Assembly: GCF_011043735.1 (NCBI RefSeq) | Contig: NZ_JAAKGV010000001.1 | Location: 434,001-498,000, forward strand | Direction: 5' to 3' | DNA: 64,000 bases | From: Methylobacterium sp. DB0501 | GTDB taxonomy: Bacteria; Pseudomonadota; Alphaproteobacteria; Rhizobiales; Beijerinckiaceae | Shown: positions 54,904-63,340 of the stretch, piece by piece | How positions within the stretch are numbered: position 1 is the first letter of the stretch | Layout: the number at the start of each line of letters is the position of its first letter | Translations under genes and position numbers: made by a program | The notes under the pieces: model-generated | The model's database searches: none | Seen by the model: the letters and a program-made list of their open reading frames with translations, nothing else | What the model was told of the DNA's origin: nothing

Positions 54904-55421
54904 CCGGCCTTGTCGCCGCGCCAGCGCGCGTCGGCCGTGCTGCCGCCGAGCCGCCGCCCGAAGCGTTCACTGAGGTCGAACTCGTCTGGATCGAGAAGCA
55001 GACGGAGCACTGGGTCCGCTTCGGCCGAGAGCGGCGCGAGCAGATCCTCGATCGCCGCCGCCGCATCCTTTTCTTCCCTCCCGGCAGCGTCTTCGCGCTC
55101 GTGCGCTGGGCGGCGAACGAGCATGGCACCGTTCTCTCGCGGCTCAACATCCTGCGCACGGTTGAACGCGGCGCAGCGTGCCAGACCGTTCCGACGGTCA
55201 CGCCCGGCGCAGAGGTCCTGCTGCATGTCGATGGCTGGCCGAAGGTTGAGCGCATGCTCCAGCTCATCGACGCCATCGAGGCGCGCGGCATCGATCCGAT
55301 CGACGTTTCGCCCGACCATTGGCGCCACGTCCATAACCGAATGACCGTTGGCGAAACGCCGCGCGGCTATGGTCCGCGCCAGCATCGCGCCTTTCTCCTG
55401 CGTCGGAGGATCGGCGCATGA
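54900..55421 (+). CDS. DUF2840 protein
   Basis: The product has 173 residues, coupled to both neighbours by 4-base overlaps. It fits the DUF2840 family: FTEVELVWIEKQTEHWVRFGRERREQILDRRRRILFFPPGSVFALVRWAANEHGTVLSRLNILR. The family occurs almost only between parA and traF in Rhizobiales ICEs. Its function is unknown. The position suggests a role at the interface of maintenance and transfer. Confidence 0.85.
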   Translation: MTGLVAAPARVGRAAAEPPPEAFTEVELVWIEKQTEHWVRFGRERREQILDRRRRILFFPPGSVFALVRWAANEHGTVLSRLNILRTVERGAACQTVPTVTPGAEVLLHVDGWPKVERMLQLIDAIEARGIDPIDVSPDHWRHVHNRMTVGETPRGYGPRQHRAFLLRRRIGA

Positions 55422-55963
55422 CCCGGCTCTCCTACGCCGTCATCACGACGGCGGCCGTCTCGCTTATCGGCGTAGCTTCGATCGCTTCGTTCGCGCCGCG
55501 CCTGATCTGGAACGCGTCCGCCAGCACGCCGGTCGGCTTCTACACGATCGGCGATGTGGGCGCGGTCGACGTGACCGATCTGGTGGCCGTAGACGCGCCC
55601 GAGCCGCTCGCAACCTTCCTGTCCGATGGCGGCTACCTGCCGCGCGGCGTGCCGCTCTTGAAGCGCGTCGCCGCGGTCCCAGGTCAGCGCGTTTGCCGGA
55701 CCGGGCTCGCCATCACCGTCGACGGCGTGCCGATGGGCGACGCGCTCGATCGCGATCGTCGCGGTCGCCCGCTCCCGGTGTGGCAGGGCTGCCGCTCGGT
55801 CGCGGCCGGCGAACTGTTCCTGATGAACTGGCAAGTCCGCGACAGCCTCGACGGTCGCTATTTCGGCCCGCTTCCGGCCTCCGCCGTGATCGGCCGGGCC
55901 ACCCCTCTCTACACCGACGAGGACGGCGATGGCCGCTTCGTCTGGCGCGCGCCGACGCGGTGA
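55418..55963 (+). CDS. traF: TraF-like S26 peptidase
   Basis: The product has 181 residues. One N-terminal membrane helix (residues 6-26) is followed by the S26 catalytic serine in NASASTPVGFY (Ser36) and the general-base lysine in LLKRVAAVPG (Lys82). The end, FLMNWQVRDSLDGRYFGPLPASAVIGRATPLY, is the family signature. TraF of RP4 matures and circularises the pilin TrbC in the periplasm; trbC is present downstream here. It starts inside the DUF2840 stop. Confidence 0.92.
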   Translation: MTRLSYAVITTAAVSLIGVASIASFAPRLIWNASASTPVGFYTIGDVGAVDVTDLVAVDAPEPLATFLSDGGYLPRGVPLLKRVAAVPGQRVCRTGLAITVDGVPMGDALDRDRRGRPLPVWQGCRSVAAGELFLMNWQVRDSLDGRYFGPLPASAVIGRATPLYTDEDGDGRFVWRAPTR

Positions 55964-56009
55964 CGGCGCGCCCATGACCCTGTCCACCGCAATCTGAAGG
56001 AGACGACCA

Positions 56010-56357
56010 ATGCCCGTGATCGGTCAATTCATACGCGAAAATGACGGCTTCATCGGCCACCTGACGACGCTGTCTCTACACCAAGACATCATTATCGTCG
56101 CGGCCGAACCGTCCGATGCGGAGAACGCGCCAGACTTCCGCGTCCATGTGCTCGACACCAACAGCAACGAGACCGGCGCGGAGATCGGCGCCGGCTGGAA
56201 GCGCACCGGCGAGAAGGCCGGCGAATACGTCTCGCTGCAACTCGACGATCCGACCTTCGAACATCCGATCCGCGCCAATCTGTTCCAGTCGGCCGACGAT
56301 AAATCCGCCTGGGGTCTGCACTGGAATCGCCCGCCGAAGCGCGGCGAGCGGGACTGA
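56010..56357 (+). CDS. DUF736 protein, copy B
   Basis: The product has 115 residues from ATG 56010 (GAAGGAGA upstream). It shares with copy A the blocks GAEIGAGWKRTGEKAGEYVSLQLDDPTFEHPIRANLF and the N-terminal IGQFIRENDGFIGHL-TLSL. The divergence between copies suggests different partners rather than recent duplication. It lies among transfer genes, 3 bases before the lytic transglycosylase gene. Confidence 0.9.
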   Translation: MPVIGQFIRENDGFIGHLTTLSLHQDIIIVAAEPSDAENAPDFRVHVLDTNSNETGAEIGAGWKRTGEKAGEYVSLQLDDPTFEHPIRANLFQSADDKSAWGLHWNRPPKRGERD

Positions 56358-56360
56358 ACG

Positions 56361-57122
56361 ATGCCCGCCGCGCGCCGTCAGCCTGCCGTCGGAGGGAGGA
56401 TCATCCTCCGACGCGCAGCCTTCCTTCTCCTTTCCGGCCTGATCCTCGCCGCGCCGGGTGCGAGCACTGCCTACGCACAGCAAGCGCCCGCCGAGCGGCC
56501 ATCGCGCAGCGATCCCTATGGCGCTTTCATCGCGGAGGCGGCGCAGAGGTTCGGCGTTCCAGAAGCATGGATACGCGCCGTCATGCGCGCCGAAAGCGCC
56601 GGCGATGTGCGCGCCATCTCCCCGGCGGGCGCGATGGGCCTGATGCAGATCATGCCTGCCACATGGGCCGACCTGCGCGTCCGCCATCGGCTCGGCGGCA
56701 ATCCCTACGACCCACGCGACAACATTCTGGCAGGCGCTGCGTATCTGCGTGAGATGCACGACCGCTACGGTTCGCCCGGCTTCCTGGCGGCCTACAACGC
56801 CGGTCCGGGCCGCTACGAAGAGTATCTCGCCGGCCGCCCATTGCCGGCTGAAACGCGCGCCTATGTCGCCGCGCTTGCCCCCGTTGTCGGCGGCGGTGAC
56901 CTCACCGGCCCCGTCGTTGTGGCGGCCGCCGATCCGCTGGCTTGGACGCGGGCGCCGCTCTTCGTCGTGCAGTCGTCCGGCAGGGCGTCTGCCGTTCCTT
57001 TGCAGACTGAGCGCGAGCCAGACGCCACCACGGCGGCAGCCCCGGAGCGCGATGAAGGCCCGGTGGCTGCGCCCACCGATGGCCTTTTCGTCGCGCGCAA
57101 TGTCCCCGGTGGCCCGCGATGA
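56361..57122 (+). CDS. Lytic transglycosylase (VirB1/TrbN type)
   Basis: The product has 253 residues. It has a signal peptide (about residues 1-40, cleavage near AYAQ). The SLT domain includes the catalytic Glu78 (MRAESAGD), AMGLMQIMPATW and AAYNAGPGRYEEYL. A proline/alanine-rich tail follows. The enzyme cuts peptidoglycan locally so that the mating channel can assemble. It lies directly upstream of the relaxase region. Confidence 0.92.
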   Translation: MPAARRQPAVGGRIILRRAAFLLLSGLILAAPGASTAYAQQAPAERPSRSDPYGAFIAEAAQRFGVPEAWIRAVMRAESAGDVRAISPAGAMGLMQIMPATWADLRVRHRLGGNPYDPRDNILAGAAYLREMHDRYGSPGFLAAYNAGPGRYEEYLAGRPLPAETRAYVAALAPVVGGGDLTGPVVVAAADPLAWTRAPLFVVQSSGRASAVPLQTEREPDATTAAAPERDEGPVAAPTDGLFVARNVPGGPR

Positions 57123-57366
57123 CCGCGTTCGCACCCTTTCGCATTGTGGCGTGCTCTGGCGGGCGAAAGGCGGTCTGGAGAGGAGGAGCAGTCAGCACAA
57201 CCGCACGATGGCGAGATAAAAGCCGGCGATGTGCGGCTTGGTGCGGTCGTGTGTTTTCAGAGGCTTATGGCACATTCGCGCGAGGTGCGCCTAATCGGCG
57301 CAGCCTGCGCATTCGCCATTTTGCCAAGGCTTTCCGCGCGTTTGCGCGATGTGCGGGGCCTCGGCC
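57123..57366 (+). other. Candidate origin of transfer
   Basis: This 244-base gap lies directly before the relaxase gene, the usual place for oriT. It contains the inverted repeat TGCGCC-TAATC-GGCGCA (57286-57302), a 6-bp stem with a 5-base loop, followed by AT-richer sequence (CATTTTGCC). A nick site cannot be named. A short frame at 57119-57370 overlaps it but looks non-coding. Confidence 0.45.
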
Positions 57367-59106
57367 ATGAGCGGCGACGACGATTTCCGCATCCGACCTG
57401 GCCGCATCCGTTCGACCCGCGCGCAGCAGGCGCGGCCCTTCATTGCCCAGGCGCTCGCCGCCGCACAGCGGGCCGGTGGACGCGTCTCGCGCTCCGGCCA
57501 GATCAGCACGGGCAATCGCTCGCGGTTCGGACGCGGGCAACGCGCGACGGTGCAGGCCAACCGGCTTCTGACCAGCCGGTCCCGTAACACCGTCATCAAG
57601 ACACGCGTCGTCCGTCATAGCGCGCGGGCCGCGCCGCTAGCAGCGCACCTCAGCTATCTCCGCCGCGAGGGCGTCACCCGGGATGGAGAAAAGGCGCACC
57701 TGTTCGGTCCCGAGACCGAGGACGCCGATCCGAAGGCTTTCGCCGAGCGCACCCAGGACGATCGGCATCACTTCCGGTTCATCGTCTCGCCAGAGGACGC
57801 GACCGAGATGAGCGACCTCAAGACCTTCGCGCGCGATCTGATGGGTCAGATGGAAAAGGATCTCGGCACGAAGCTCGACTGGGTCGGCGTCGACCACTGG
57901 AACACAGACAATCCCCACGTTCACATCATCCTGCGAGGGCGAACCGACGACGGCCAGGACCTCGTTATCTCCCGCGACTACATCAAGGAGGGCATGCGTG
58001 CCCGCGCGCAGGATCTCGTCACCCAGGAGTTGGGCCCGCGCACCGAGCAGGAGATCCGGCGCAACCTGGGGCGTCAGGTCGAGGCGGAACGCTGGACCGA
58101 TCTCGATCGCCAGATCGCCCGCGACAGCTATCGCACGGGCGTCGCCGACCTCGCCCCACATCCCGATCGGCAGCCTGACGAATTCCACGCGCTGAAGGTC
58201 GGTCGGCTGCGCAAGCTGGAGACACTCGGCCTCGCTGATCAAATCGGTCCCGGCCAGTGGGTTGTATCGGAGAATGCCGAGAAGACACTGCGCGAACTGG
58301 GCGAGCGCGGCGACATCATCAAGCGCATCCACCGGGGCCTGACCGAACGGGGCATCGAGCGCGGCGCGTCGAGCTACGTGCTCGCCGGCGAGAGCATTGA
58401 CGATCCGGTCATCGGCCGGCTGGTGGATCGTGGTCTCGACGATGAGCTGAGGGGCACGGCCTACGCCGTCGTCGACGGCACGGACGGGCGAACCCACCAC
58501 ATCAAACTGCCCGACCTCGACGCCGCTGGCGACAGCGCCCCGGGCTCGATCGTCGAGCTGCGCAAGTTCGATGACGCACAGGGTCGGCGCCGTGTGGCGC
58601 TCGCCGTCCGATCCGATCTCGACATCGAACGGCAGGTCACCGCAACCGGCGCCACCTGGCTCGACCGGCAGGCCATCGCCCGCGAGCCGGTAGCGCTCGG
58701 CAGCGGCGGCTTCGGCGCGGAGGTGCGCCAGGCGATGGACAGGCGCGCCGACCATCTCATCGCCCAGGGGCTCGCCGAGCGGCAGACGCGCGGCGTCAGC
58801 TTCTCGCCCGGGCTGATCGAAACCTTGCGCCAGCGCGAGGTCGAAGCGCTCGGGGAGAAGCTCGCGGCCGAGACCGGCCGGCCATTCACCAAGGCCGGAA
58901 CAGGCGAGTATGTGGCGGGCACCTATCGCCAGCGCCTCGCGCTCGCCTCCGGCCGCTTCGCCATGATCGATGACGGCCTCGGCTTCCAGCTCGTGCCCTG
59001 GTCGCCCTCCCTCGAACGTCGCCTTGGTCAGCACGTCTCCGGTGTCTCGCGCGGCGGCGGCGGCGTCGACTGGAGCTTCGGCCGCAATCGCGGCCTCGGC
59101 ATGTAG
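57367..59106 (+). CDS. Relaxase (VirD2-like, DUF3363 type)
   Basis: The product has 579 residues from ATG 57367. A basic N-terminal stretch leads to HLSYLRREGV, where Tyr97 is the likely nucleophile. HHFRFIVSPED (134-144) follows, and then HWNTDNPHVHIILRG with the metal-binding HxH at 184-186. The C-terminal two thirds match DUF3363. It should nick at oriT, stay bound to the 5' end and pilot the strand through the channel. The neighbours traG and trb support this. No gene symbol is given because naming differs between elements. Confidence 0.92.
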   Translation: MSGDDDFRIRPGRIRSTRAQQARPFIAQALAAAQRAGGRVSRSGQISTGNRSRFGRGQRATVQANRLLTSRSRNTVIKTRVVRHSARAAPLAAHLSYLRREGVTRDGEKAHLFGPETEDADPKAFAERTQDDRHHFRFIVSPEDATEMSDLKTFARDLMGQMEKDLGTKLDWVGVDHWNTDNPHVHIILRGRTDDGQDLVISRDYIKEGMRARAQDLVTQELGPRTEQEIRRNLGRQVEAERWTDLDRQIARDSYRTGVADLAPHPDRQPDEFHALKVGRLRKLETLGLADQIGPGQWVVSENAEKTLRELGERGDIIKRIHRGLTERGIERGASSYVLAGESIDDPVIGRLVDRGLDDELRGTAYAVVDGTDGRTHHIKLPDLDAAGDSAPGSIVELRKFDDAQGRRRVALAVRSDLDIERQVTATGATWLDRQAIAREPVALGSGGFGAEVRQAMDRRADHLIAQGLAERQTRGVSFSPGLIETLRQREVEALGEKLAAETGRPFTKAGTGEYVAGTYRQRLALASGRFAMIDDGLGFQLVPWSPSLERRLGQHVSGVSRGGGGVDWSFGRNRGLGM

Positions 59107-59132
59107 CCCAACTAAGAAAGGAGTGCCCCGCC

Positions 59133-61121
59133 ATGTCAGCGACTAAAATCCTCTGGGGTCAGATCCTCACCGTCTTCCTGATCGTGTTGATGACGACCTG
59201 GGGCGCGACACAATGGACGGCCTATCGTCTCGGTTTCCAACCTCAGCTCGGACTGCCCTGGTTCGAACTGGCGGGCTGGCCGATCTACTATCCGCCCGCC
59301 TTCTTCTGGTGGTGGTATTTCTACGACGCCTATGCGCCTCCGATCTTCGTCGAGGGCGCCTATATCGCCGCGTCGGGTGGCTTCATTTCGATCGCGGTCG
59401 CGATCGGCATGTCGGTGTGGCGGGCACGCGAAGCGAAGAACGTCGAGACCTATGGCTCGGCCCGCTGGGCGCGCCCTGACGAAGTGAAGGCCGCGGGCCT
59501 CCTCGGTCCGGATGGCGTCGTGCTCGGCAAACACGAGCACGACTATCTTCGCCATGACGGTCCCGAACATGTTCTGTGCTTCGCACCAACGCGTTCCGGC
59601 AAAGGCGTGGGCCTGGTCGTGCCCTCGCTCTTGACCTGGCCGGGCTCGGCGATCGTTCACGACATCAAGGGCGAGAACTGGACGCTGACCGCCGGCTACC
59701 GGGCGCGCCACGGCCGCGTGCTGCTCTTCGATCCAACGAACGCGAAGTCGGCCGCCTACAATCCGTTGCTCGAAGTGCGACGCGGCGAGTGGGAAGTGCG
59801 CGACGTGCAGAACATCGCCGACATCCTTGTCGACCCGGAAGGCTCGCTCGAGAAGCGGAACCACTGGGAAAAGACGTCGCACGCGCTGCTGGTCGGCGCG
59901 ATCCTGCACGTCCTCTATGCCGAGGCCGACAAGACATTGGCAGGCGTCGCCGCCTTCCTGTCCGATCCGAAGCGCCCGATCGAGTCGACCCTCGCGGCGA
60001 TGATGAAGACCGCCCATCTCGGCGAGGCCGGCCCGCATCCCGTCATCGCCAGCGCGGCGCGCGAGCTGCTCAACAAATCCGACAACGAGCGGTCCGGCGT
60101 GCTGTCGACCGCGATGTCCTTCTTGGGCCTGTATCGCGATCCCGTCGTCGCCGAGGTCACCCGCCGCTGCGATTGGCGCATCGCCGACATGGTAGGCGGC
60201 AAGCATCCGACCACGCTCTACCTCGTGGTGCCGCCTTCTGACATCAACCGGACCAAGCCGCTCATCCGTCTCATCCTGAATCAAGTCGGGCGCCGGTTGA
60301 CCGAGGACCTGCACGCCAAGGGCCAGCGCCATCGTCTACTCCTGATGCTCGACGAGTTTCCCGCGCTCGGGCGCTTGGACTTCTTCGAGAGCGCGCTTGC
60401 CTTCATGGCAGGCTATGGCCTGAAGGCGTTCCTCATTGCGCAATCGCTGAACCAGATCGAGAAGGCCTACGGCCCGAACAACTCGATCCTCGACAACTGC
60501 CATGTTCGGGTCAGCTTCGCGACCAATGACGAGCGCACCGCCAAACGCGTTTCCGATGCGCTCGGCACCGCCACCGAGATGAAGGCGATGAAGAACTATG
60601 CCGGCCACCGGCTCTCGCCCTGGCTCGGCCATATGATGGTGTCGCGCTCGGAGACCGCACGGCAACTGCTCACGCCGGGCGAGATCATGCAGCTACCGCC
60701 GTCGGACGAGATCGTCATGATCGCCGGCATTCCACCGATCCGCGCCAAGAAGGCGCGCTACTATGAGGACAGCAGATTTCAGGAACGCATCCTGACGCCA
60801 CCTGCACTCACCAAGCCGACAACCGCGAGGGCCGACGACTGGAGCACGCTGGCTTTGCCCGAACGTCCGGTGTTGAACACGGCCGTCGCCGTGGAGGATG
60901 CAGGCGATGATGATGACCCAACGGATTCGGAGCGTCGGCACCAGCCTGAGCTGAGCCGCACCAAGACGGTCGAGCGCAAGCCGGTAATCGAGAACGAGTT
61001 CGAGATAGACCCTCGCGATGAAGTCGAGGAGGACGCCGCGCGCCTCAGCCGCATGACCCAGACCATGCGCCAGGTCGCTCGCCAAGCCTCGCTCGATCCG
61101 GACGACGGCATCGAATTGTAG
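59133..61121 (+). CDS. traG: TraG/VirD4 coupling protein
   Basis: The product has 662 residues, starting at ATG 59133 after AAGAAAGGAG. Two or three N-terminal membrane segments (residues 8-26, 48-66, 78-97) precede the ATPase: P-loop APTRSGKGVG (151-160), Walker B LLLMLDEFPALG, and the TraG blocks WEKTSHALLVGAILHVLY and IAQSLNQIEKAYG. It recruits the relaxase-DNA complex to the type IV channel. The acidic C-terminal tail is probably the docking region. Confidence 0.96.
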   Translation: MSATKILWGQILTVFLIVLMTTWGATQWTAYRLGFQPQLGLPWFELAGWPIYYPPAFFWWWYFYDAYAPPIFVEGAYIAASGGFISIAVAIGMSVWRAREAKNVETYGSARWARPDEVKAAGLLGPDGVVLGKHEHDYLRHDGPEHVLCFAPTRSGKGVGLVVPSLLTWPGSAIVHDIKGENWTLTAGYRARHGRVLLFDPTNAKSAAYNPLLEVRRGEWEVRDVQNIADILVDPEGSLEKRNHWEKTSHALLVGAILHVLYAEADKTLAGVAAFLSDPKRPIESTLAAMMKTAHLGEAGPHPVIASAARELLNKSDNERSGVLSTAMSFLGLYRDPVVAEVTRRCDWRIADMVGGKHPTTLYLVVPPSDINRTKPLIRLILNQVGRRLTEDLHAKGQRHRLLLMLDEFPALGRLDFFESALAFMAGYGLKAFLIAQSLNQIEKAYGPNNSILDNCHVRVSFATNDERTAKRVSDALGTATEMKAMKNYAGHRLSPWLGHMMVSRSETARQLLTPGEIMQLPPSDEIVMIAGIPPIRAKKARYYEDSRFQERILTPPALTKPTTARADDWSTLALPERPVLNTAVAVEDAGDDDDPTDSERRHQPELSRTKTVERKPVIENEFEIDPRDEVEEDAARLSRMTQTMRQVARQASLDPDDGIEL

Positions 61122-61130
61122 GAGGCGCCC

Positions 61131-61565
61131 GTGAGCAAACCGCCGAAGAAGCAGCGCCTTTCCGTCTATCTCGACCCGGACGTGATGAAAGCACTGGCGG
61201 CCCATGCAGCTCGACGCGATCTCTCGCTGTCGCTGGTTGCCGAGGCCGGCATCGCATCCTTCCTTTCGCCAGACGCCGCGGAACGGCAGGAAGCAGCGAC
61301 CACAAAGCGGCTCGATCAGCTCGACCGGCGAATGGCGCGCATGGAGCGCGATCTCGGCATATCGGTCGAAACGCTCGCCGTGTTCATCCGTTTCTGGCTG
61401 ACGTCCAATCCGCCGTTGCCCGAGCCGGCCCAGCTTGCGGCGCGTGCGAAGGCGGCGGAGCGCTACGAAGCCTTCGTGACCGCGCTCGGCCGTCGACTCG
61501 CAACAGGACCGAAGCTCAGACAGGAGATTTCGGAAGACATCCCGCCCGCGCGCGACGCGGAATAA
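61131..61565 (+). CDS. Ribbon-helix-helix (CopG-like) transfer protein
   Basis: The product has 144 residues from GTG 61131, 9 bases after traG. KQRLSVYLDPDVMKALAAHAARRDLSLSLVAEAGIASFL (residues 7-45) is a CopG/RHH domain. A coiled-coil-like helix (TTKRLDQLDRRMARMERDLG) and a further helical part follow. It is routinely found between traG and trbB; it may bind oriT or a tra promoter. Confidence 0.85.
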   Translation: MSKPPKKQRLSVYLDPDVMKALAAHAARRDLSLSLVAEAGIASFLSPDAAERQEAATTKRLDQLDRRMARMERDLGISVETLAVFIRFWLTSNPPLPEPAQLAARAKAAERYEAFVTALGRRLATGPKLRQEISEDIPPARDAE

Positions 61566-61734
61566 TCATCGACGCGCACGCCGCAAGTATTCGAGCGTTC
61601 CGCCGTTCTCCTGTCTTTGTACGCCACAGTACGACGGCCATACGACGGTTGTTGTCAGGCCATGATTTCTGCCTCTTCTACTCATCCCCGATCCAGGGCC
61701 GCACATCGCGGACCCGCAAGAGAACGGGGACGAC

Positions 61735-62718
61735 GTGGCGGCAACTCACCAGAAATCGGAAGCGATTCTTCGCGGTGCGCGAATGCTGCGCACAGCCCTC
61801 GGGTCTGCGATCGCCACGTTTCTGGAAGATCCCGCGATCGTCGAGGTGATGCTCAACCCCGATGGGCGGCTCTGGGTCGACCGGCTGTCGGAAGGTCTTT
61901 CCGATACGGGTGAACGACTGTCCCCCGCCGATGGCGAGCGCATCATTCGCCTGGTCGCGCATCATGTCGGCGCCGAGGTGCATCTCGGCGCTCCGCGCGT
62001 TTCGGCCGAGCTGCCCGAAACAGGAGAGCGGTTCGAAGGGCTGTTGCCCCCGGTGGTTTCCGCGCCGGCCTTCGCGATCCGCAAGCCCGCCGTCGCGGTG
62101 TTCACCCTGGACGACTATGTGGCGGCCGGGATCATGTCGGCTGGTCAGGCCGAAACCCTCCGTCAGGCCGTGGCCAACAGGCGCAACATTCTCGTAGCCG
62201 GCGGCACCTCGACCGGCAAAACCACGCTCACCAACGCTCTGCTCGCCGAGGTCTCGAAGACCTCGGATCGCGTGGTCCTGATCGAAGATACGCGCGAGCT
62301 GCAATGCGCTGCGCCCAATCTGGTGGCGATGCGGACGAAGGACGGCGTCGCCTCGCTCTCCGATCTGGTCCGCTCTTCGCTCCGCCTGCGGCCGGATCGC
62401 ATTCCGATCGGCGAGGTCCGCGGCGCCGAAGCACTCGACCTGTTGAAGGCATGGGGCACCGGGCACCCAGGCGGCGTCGGAACGATCCATGCCGGCACCG
62501 CGATCGGAGCGCTGCGGCGTCTCGAACAACTAATCCAGGAAGCAGTCGTCACCGTCCCGCGCGCGCTGATCGCCGAGACGATCGATCTGGTGGCCGTGCT
62601 CTCCGGCCGCGGCGCCTCGCGTCGCCTGGCCGAACTCGCCCGCGTCGAAGGTCTCGGCCCTGAGGGCGACTACCGCATCACCCCCGCAAGCCAGCCCTCC
62701 GCAGGAGACCCGTCATGA
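61735..62718 (+). CDS. trbB: TrbB, VirB11-type ATPase
   Basis: The product has 327 residues from GTG 61735. Walker A is GGTSTGKTT (156-164). The VirB11 family blocks are [12 protein letters not shown] (Asp box), [15 protein letters not shown] (Walker B) and [15 protein letters not shown] (His box). It powers assembly of the mating apparatus as a cytoplasmic hexamer. The trbC start overlaps its stop (ATGA), beginning the trb operon. Confidence 0.96.
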   Translation: MAATHQKSEAILRGARMLRTALGSAIATFLEDPAIVEVMLNPDGRLWVDRLSEGLSDTGERLSPADGERIIRLVAHHVGAEVHLGAPRVSAELPETGERFEGLLPPVVSAPAFAIRKPAVAVFTLDDYVAAGIMSAGQAETLRQAVANRRNILVAGGTSTGKTTLTNALLAEVSKTSDRVVLIEDTRELQCAAPNLVAMRTKDGVASLSDLVRSSLRLRPDRIPIGEVRGAEALDLLKAWGTGHPGGVGTIHAGTAIGALRRLEQLIQEAVVTVPRALIAETIDLVAVLSGRGASRRLAELARVEGLGPEGDYRITPASQPSAGDPS

Positions 62719-63047
62719 TCAAACCCGCTTTGCGTATCCGTCGGCACATCGCCTCAGCGGTGTGCATGGTTTTTCTTTCGCTCGCTTTGGCACCCGCCGC
62801 CCACGCTTCGGGCTCGTCCATGCCCTGGGAGGCGCCGCTTCAAAAAATCCTCGAATCGATCGAGGGGCCGGTCGCGAAAATCATCGCCGTTATGATCATC
62901 ATTATCACTGGTCTGACGCTCGCGTTCGGCGACACGTCGGGCGGCGCCCGCAAGCTGATCCAGATCGTGTTCGGCCTGTCGATCGCGTTCGCGGCGTCGA
63001 GCTTCTTCCTGTCGTTCTTCTCGTTTGGCGGCGGGGCGCTCGTCTGA
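62715..63047 (+). CDS. trbC: TrbC, pilin subunit
   Basis: The product has 110 residues. A long signal peptide (cleavage near AHA-SGSS, residues 30-32) is followed by two hydrophobic segments (IIAVMIIIITGLTLAF and IVFGLSIAFAASSFFLSF), the VirB2/TrbC layout. In RP4 the mature peptide is cyclised by TraF, and a traF-like gene is present upstream. The stop shares one base with trbD. Confidence 0.93.
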   Translation: MIKPALRIRRHIASAVCMVFLSLALAPAAHASGSSMPWEAPLQKILESIEGPVAKIIAVMIIIITGLTLAFGDTSGGARKLIQIVFGLSIAFAASSFFLSFFSFGGGALV

Positions 63048-63328
63048 TGGCTGACGGCGCGGATCATGGCGGCGAGCTGCCGGGCTTCTCCGTTCCCGTA
63101 CACCGGGCGCTGACCGAGCACATCCTGCTCGGCGGCGCGCCGCGTTCGCTCGCCATCCTCAACGGCACGCTGGCGGCCGCGCTCGGCCTCGGCCTTCGCC
63201 TATGGCTAGTCGGCCTCGGGCTTTGGGCTGTGGGGCATTTCGCGGCGGTTTGGGCGGCCAAACGCGATCCGCAGTTCGTAGACGTCGTGCGCAAGCATCT
63301 GCGCGTCCCCGGTCACCTGTCGGTCTGA
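63047..63328 (+). CDS. trbD: TrbD, VirB3-like inner-membrane protein
   Basis: The product has 93 residues from ATG 63047. It contains PVHRALTEHILLGGAPRSLAILNGTLAAALGLGLRLW, the usual TrbD start, and a second hydrophobic stretch (LGLWAVGHFAAVWAAK). TrbD anchors the TrbE ATPase at the inner membrane. Confidence 0.92.
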   Translation: MADGADHGGELPGFSVPVHRALTEHILLGGAPRSLAILNGTLAAALGLGLRLWLVGLGLWAVGHFAAVWAAKRDPQFVDVVRKHLRVPGHLSV

Positions 63329-63340
63329 GGGAACGACGCG

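Noticed and set aside
57119..57370. A short frame coupled by ATGA to the lytic transglycosylase gene
   Set aside because: Its translation is cysteine- and arginine-rich without structure, and it overlaps the candidate oriT and the relaxase start.
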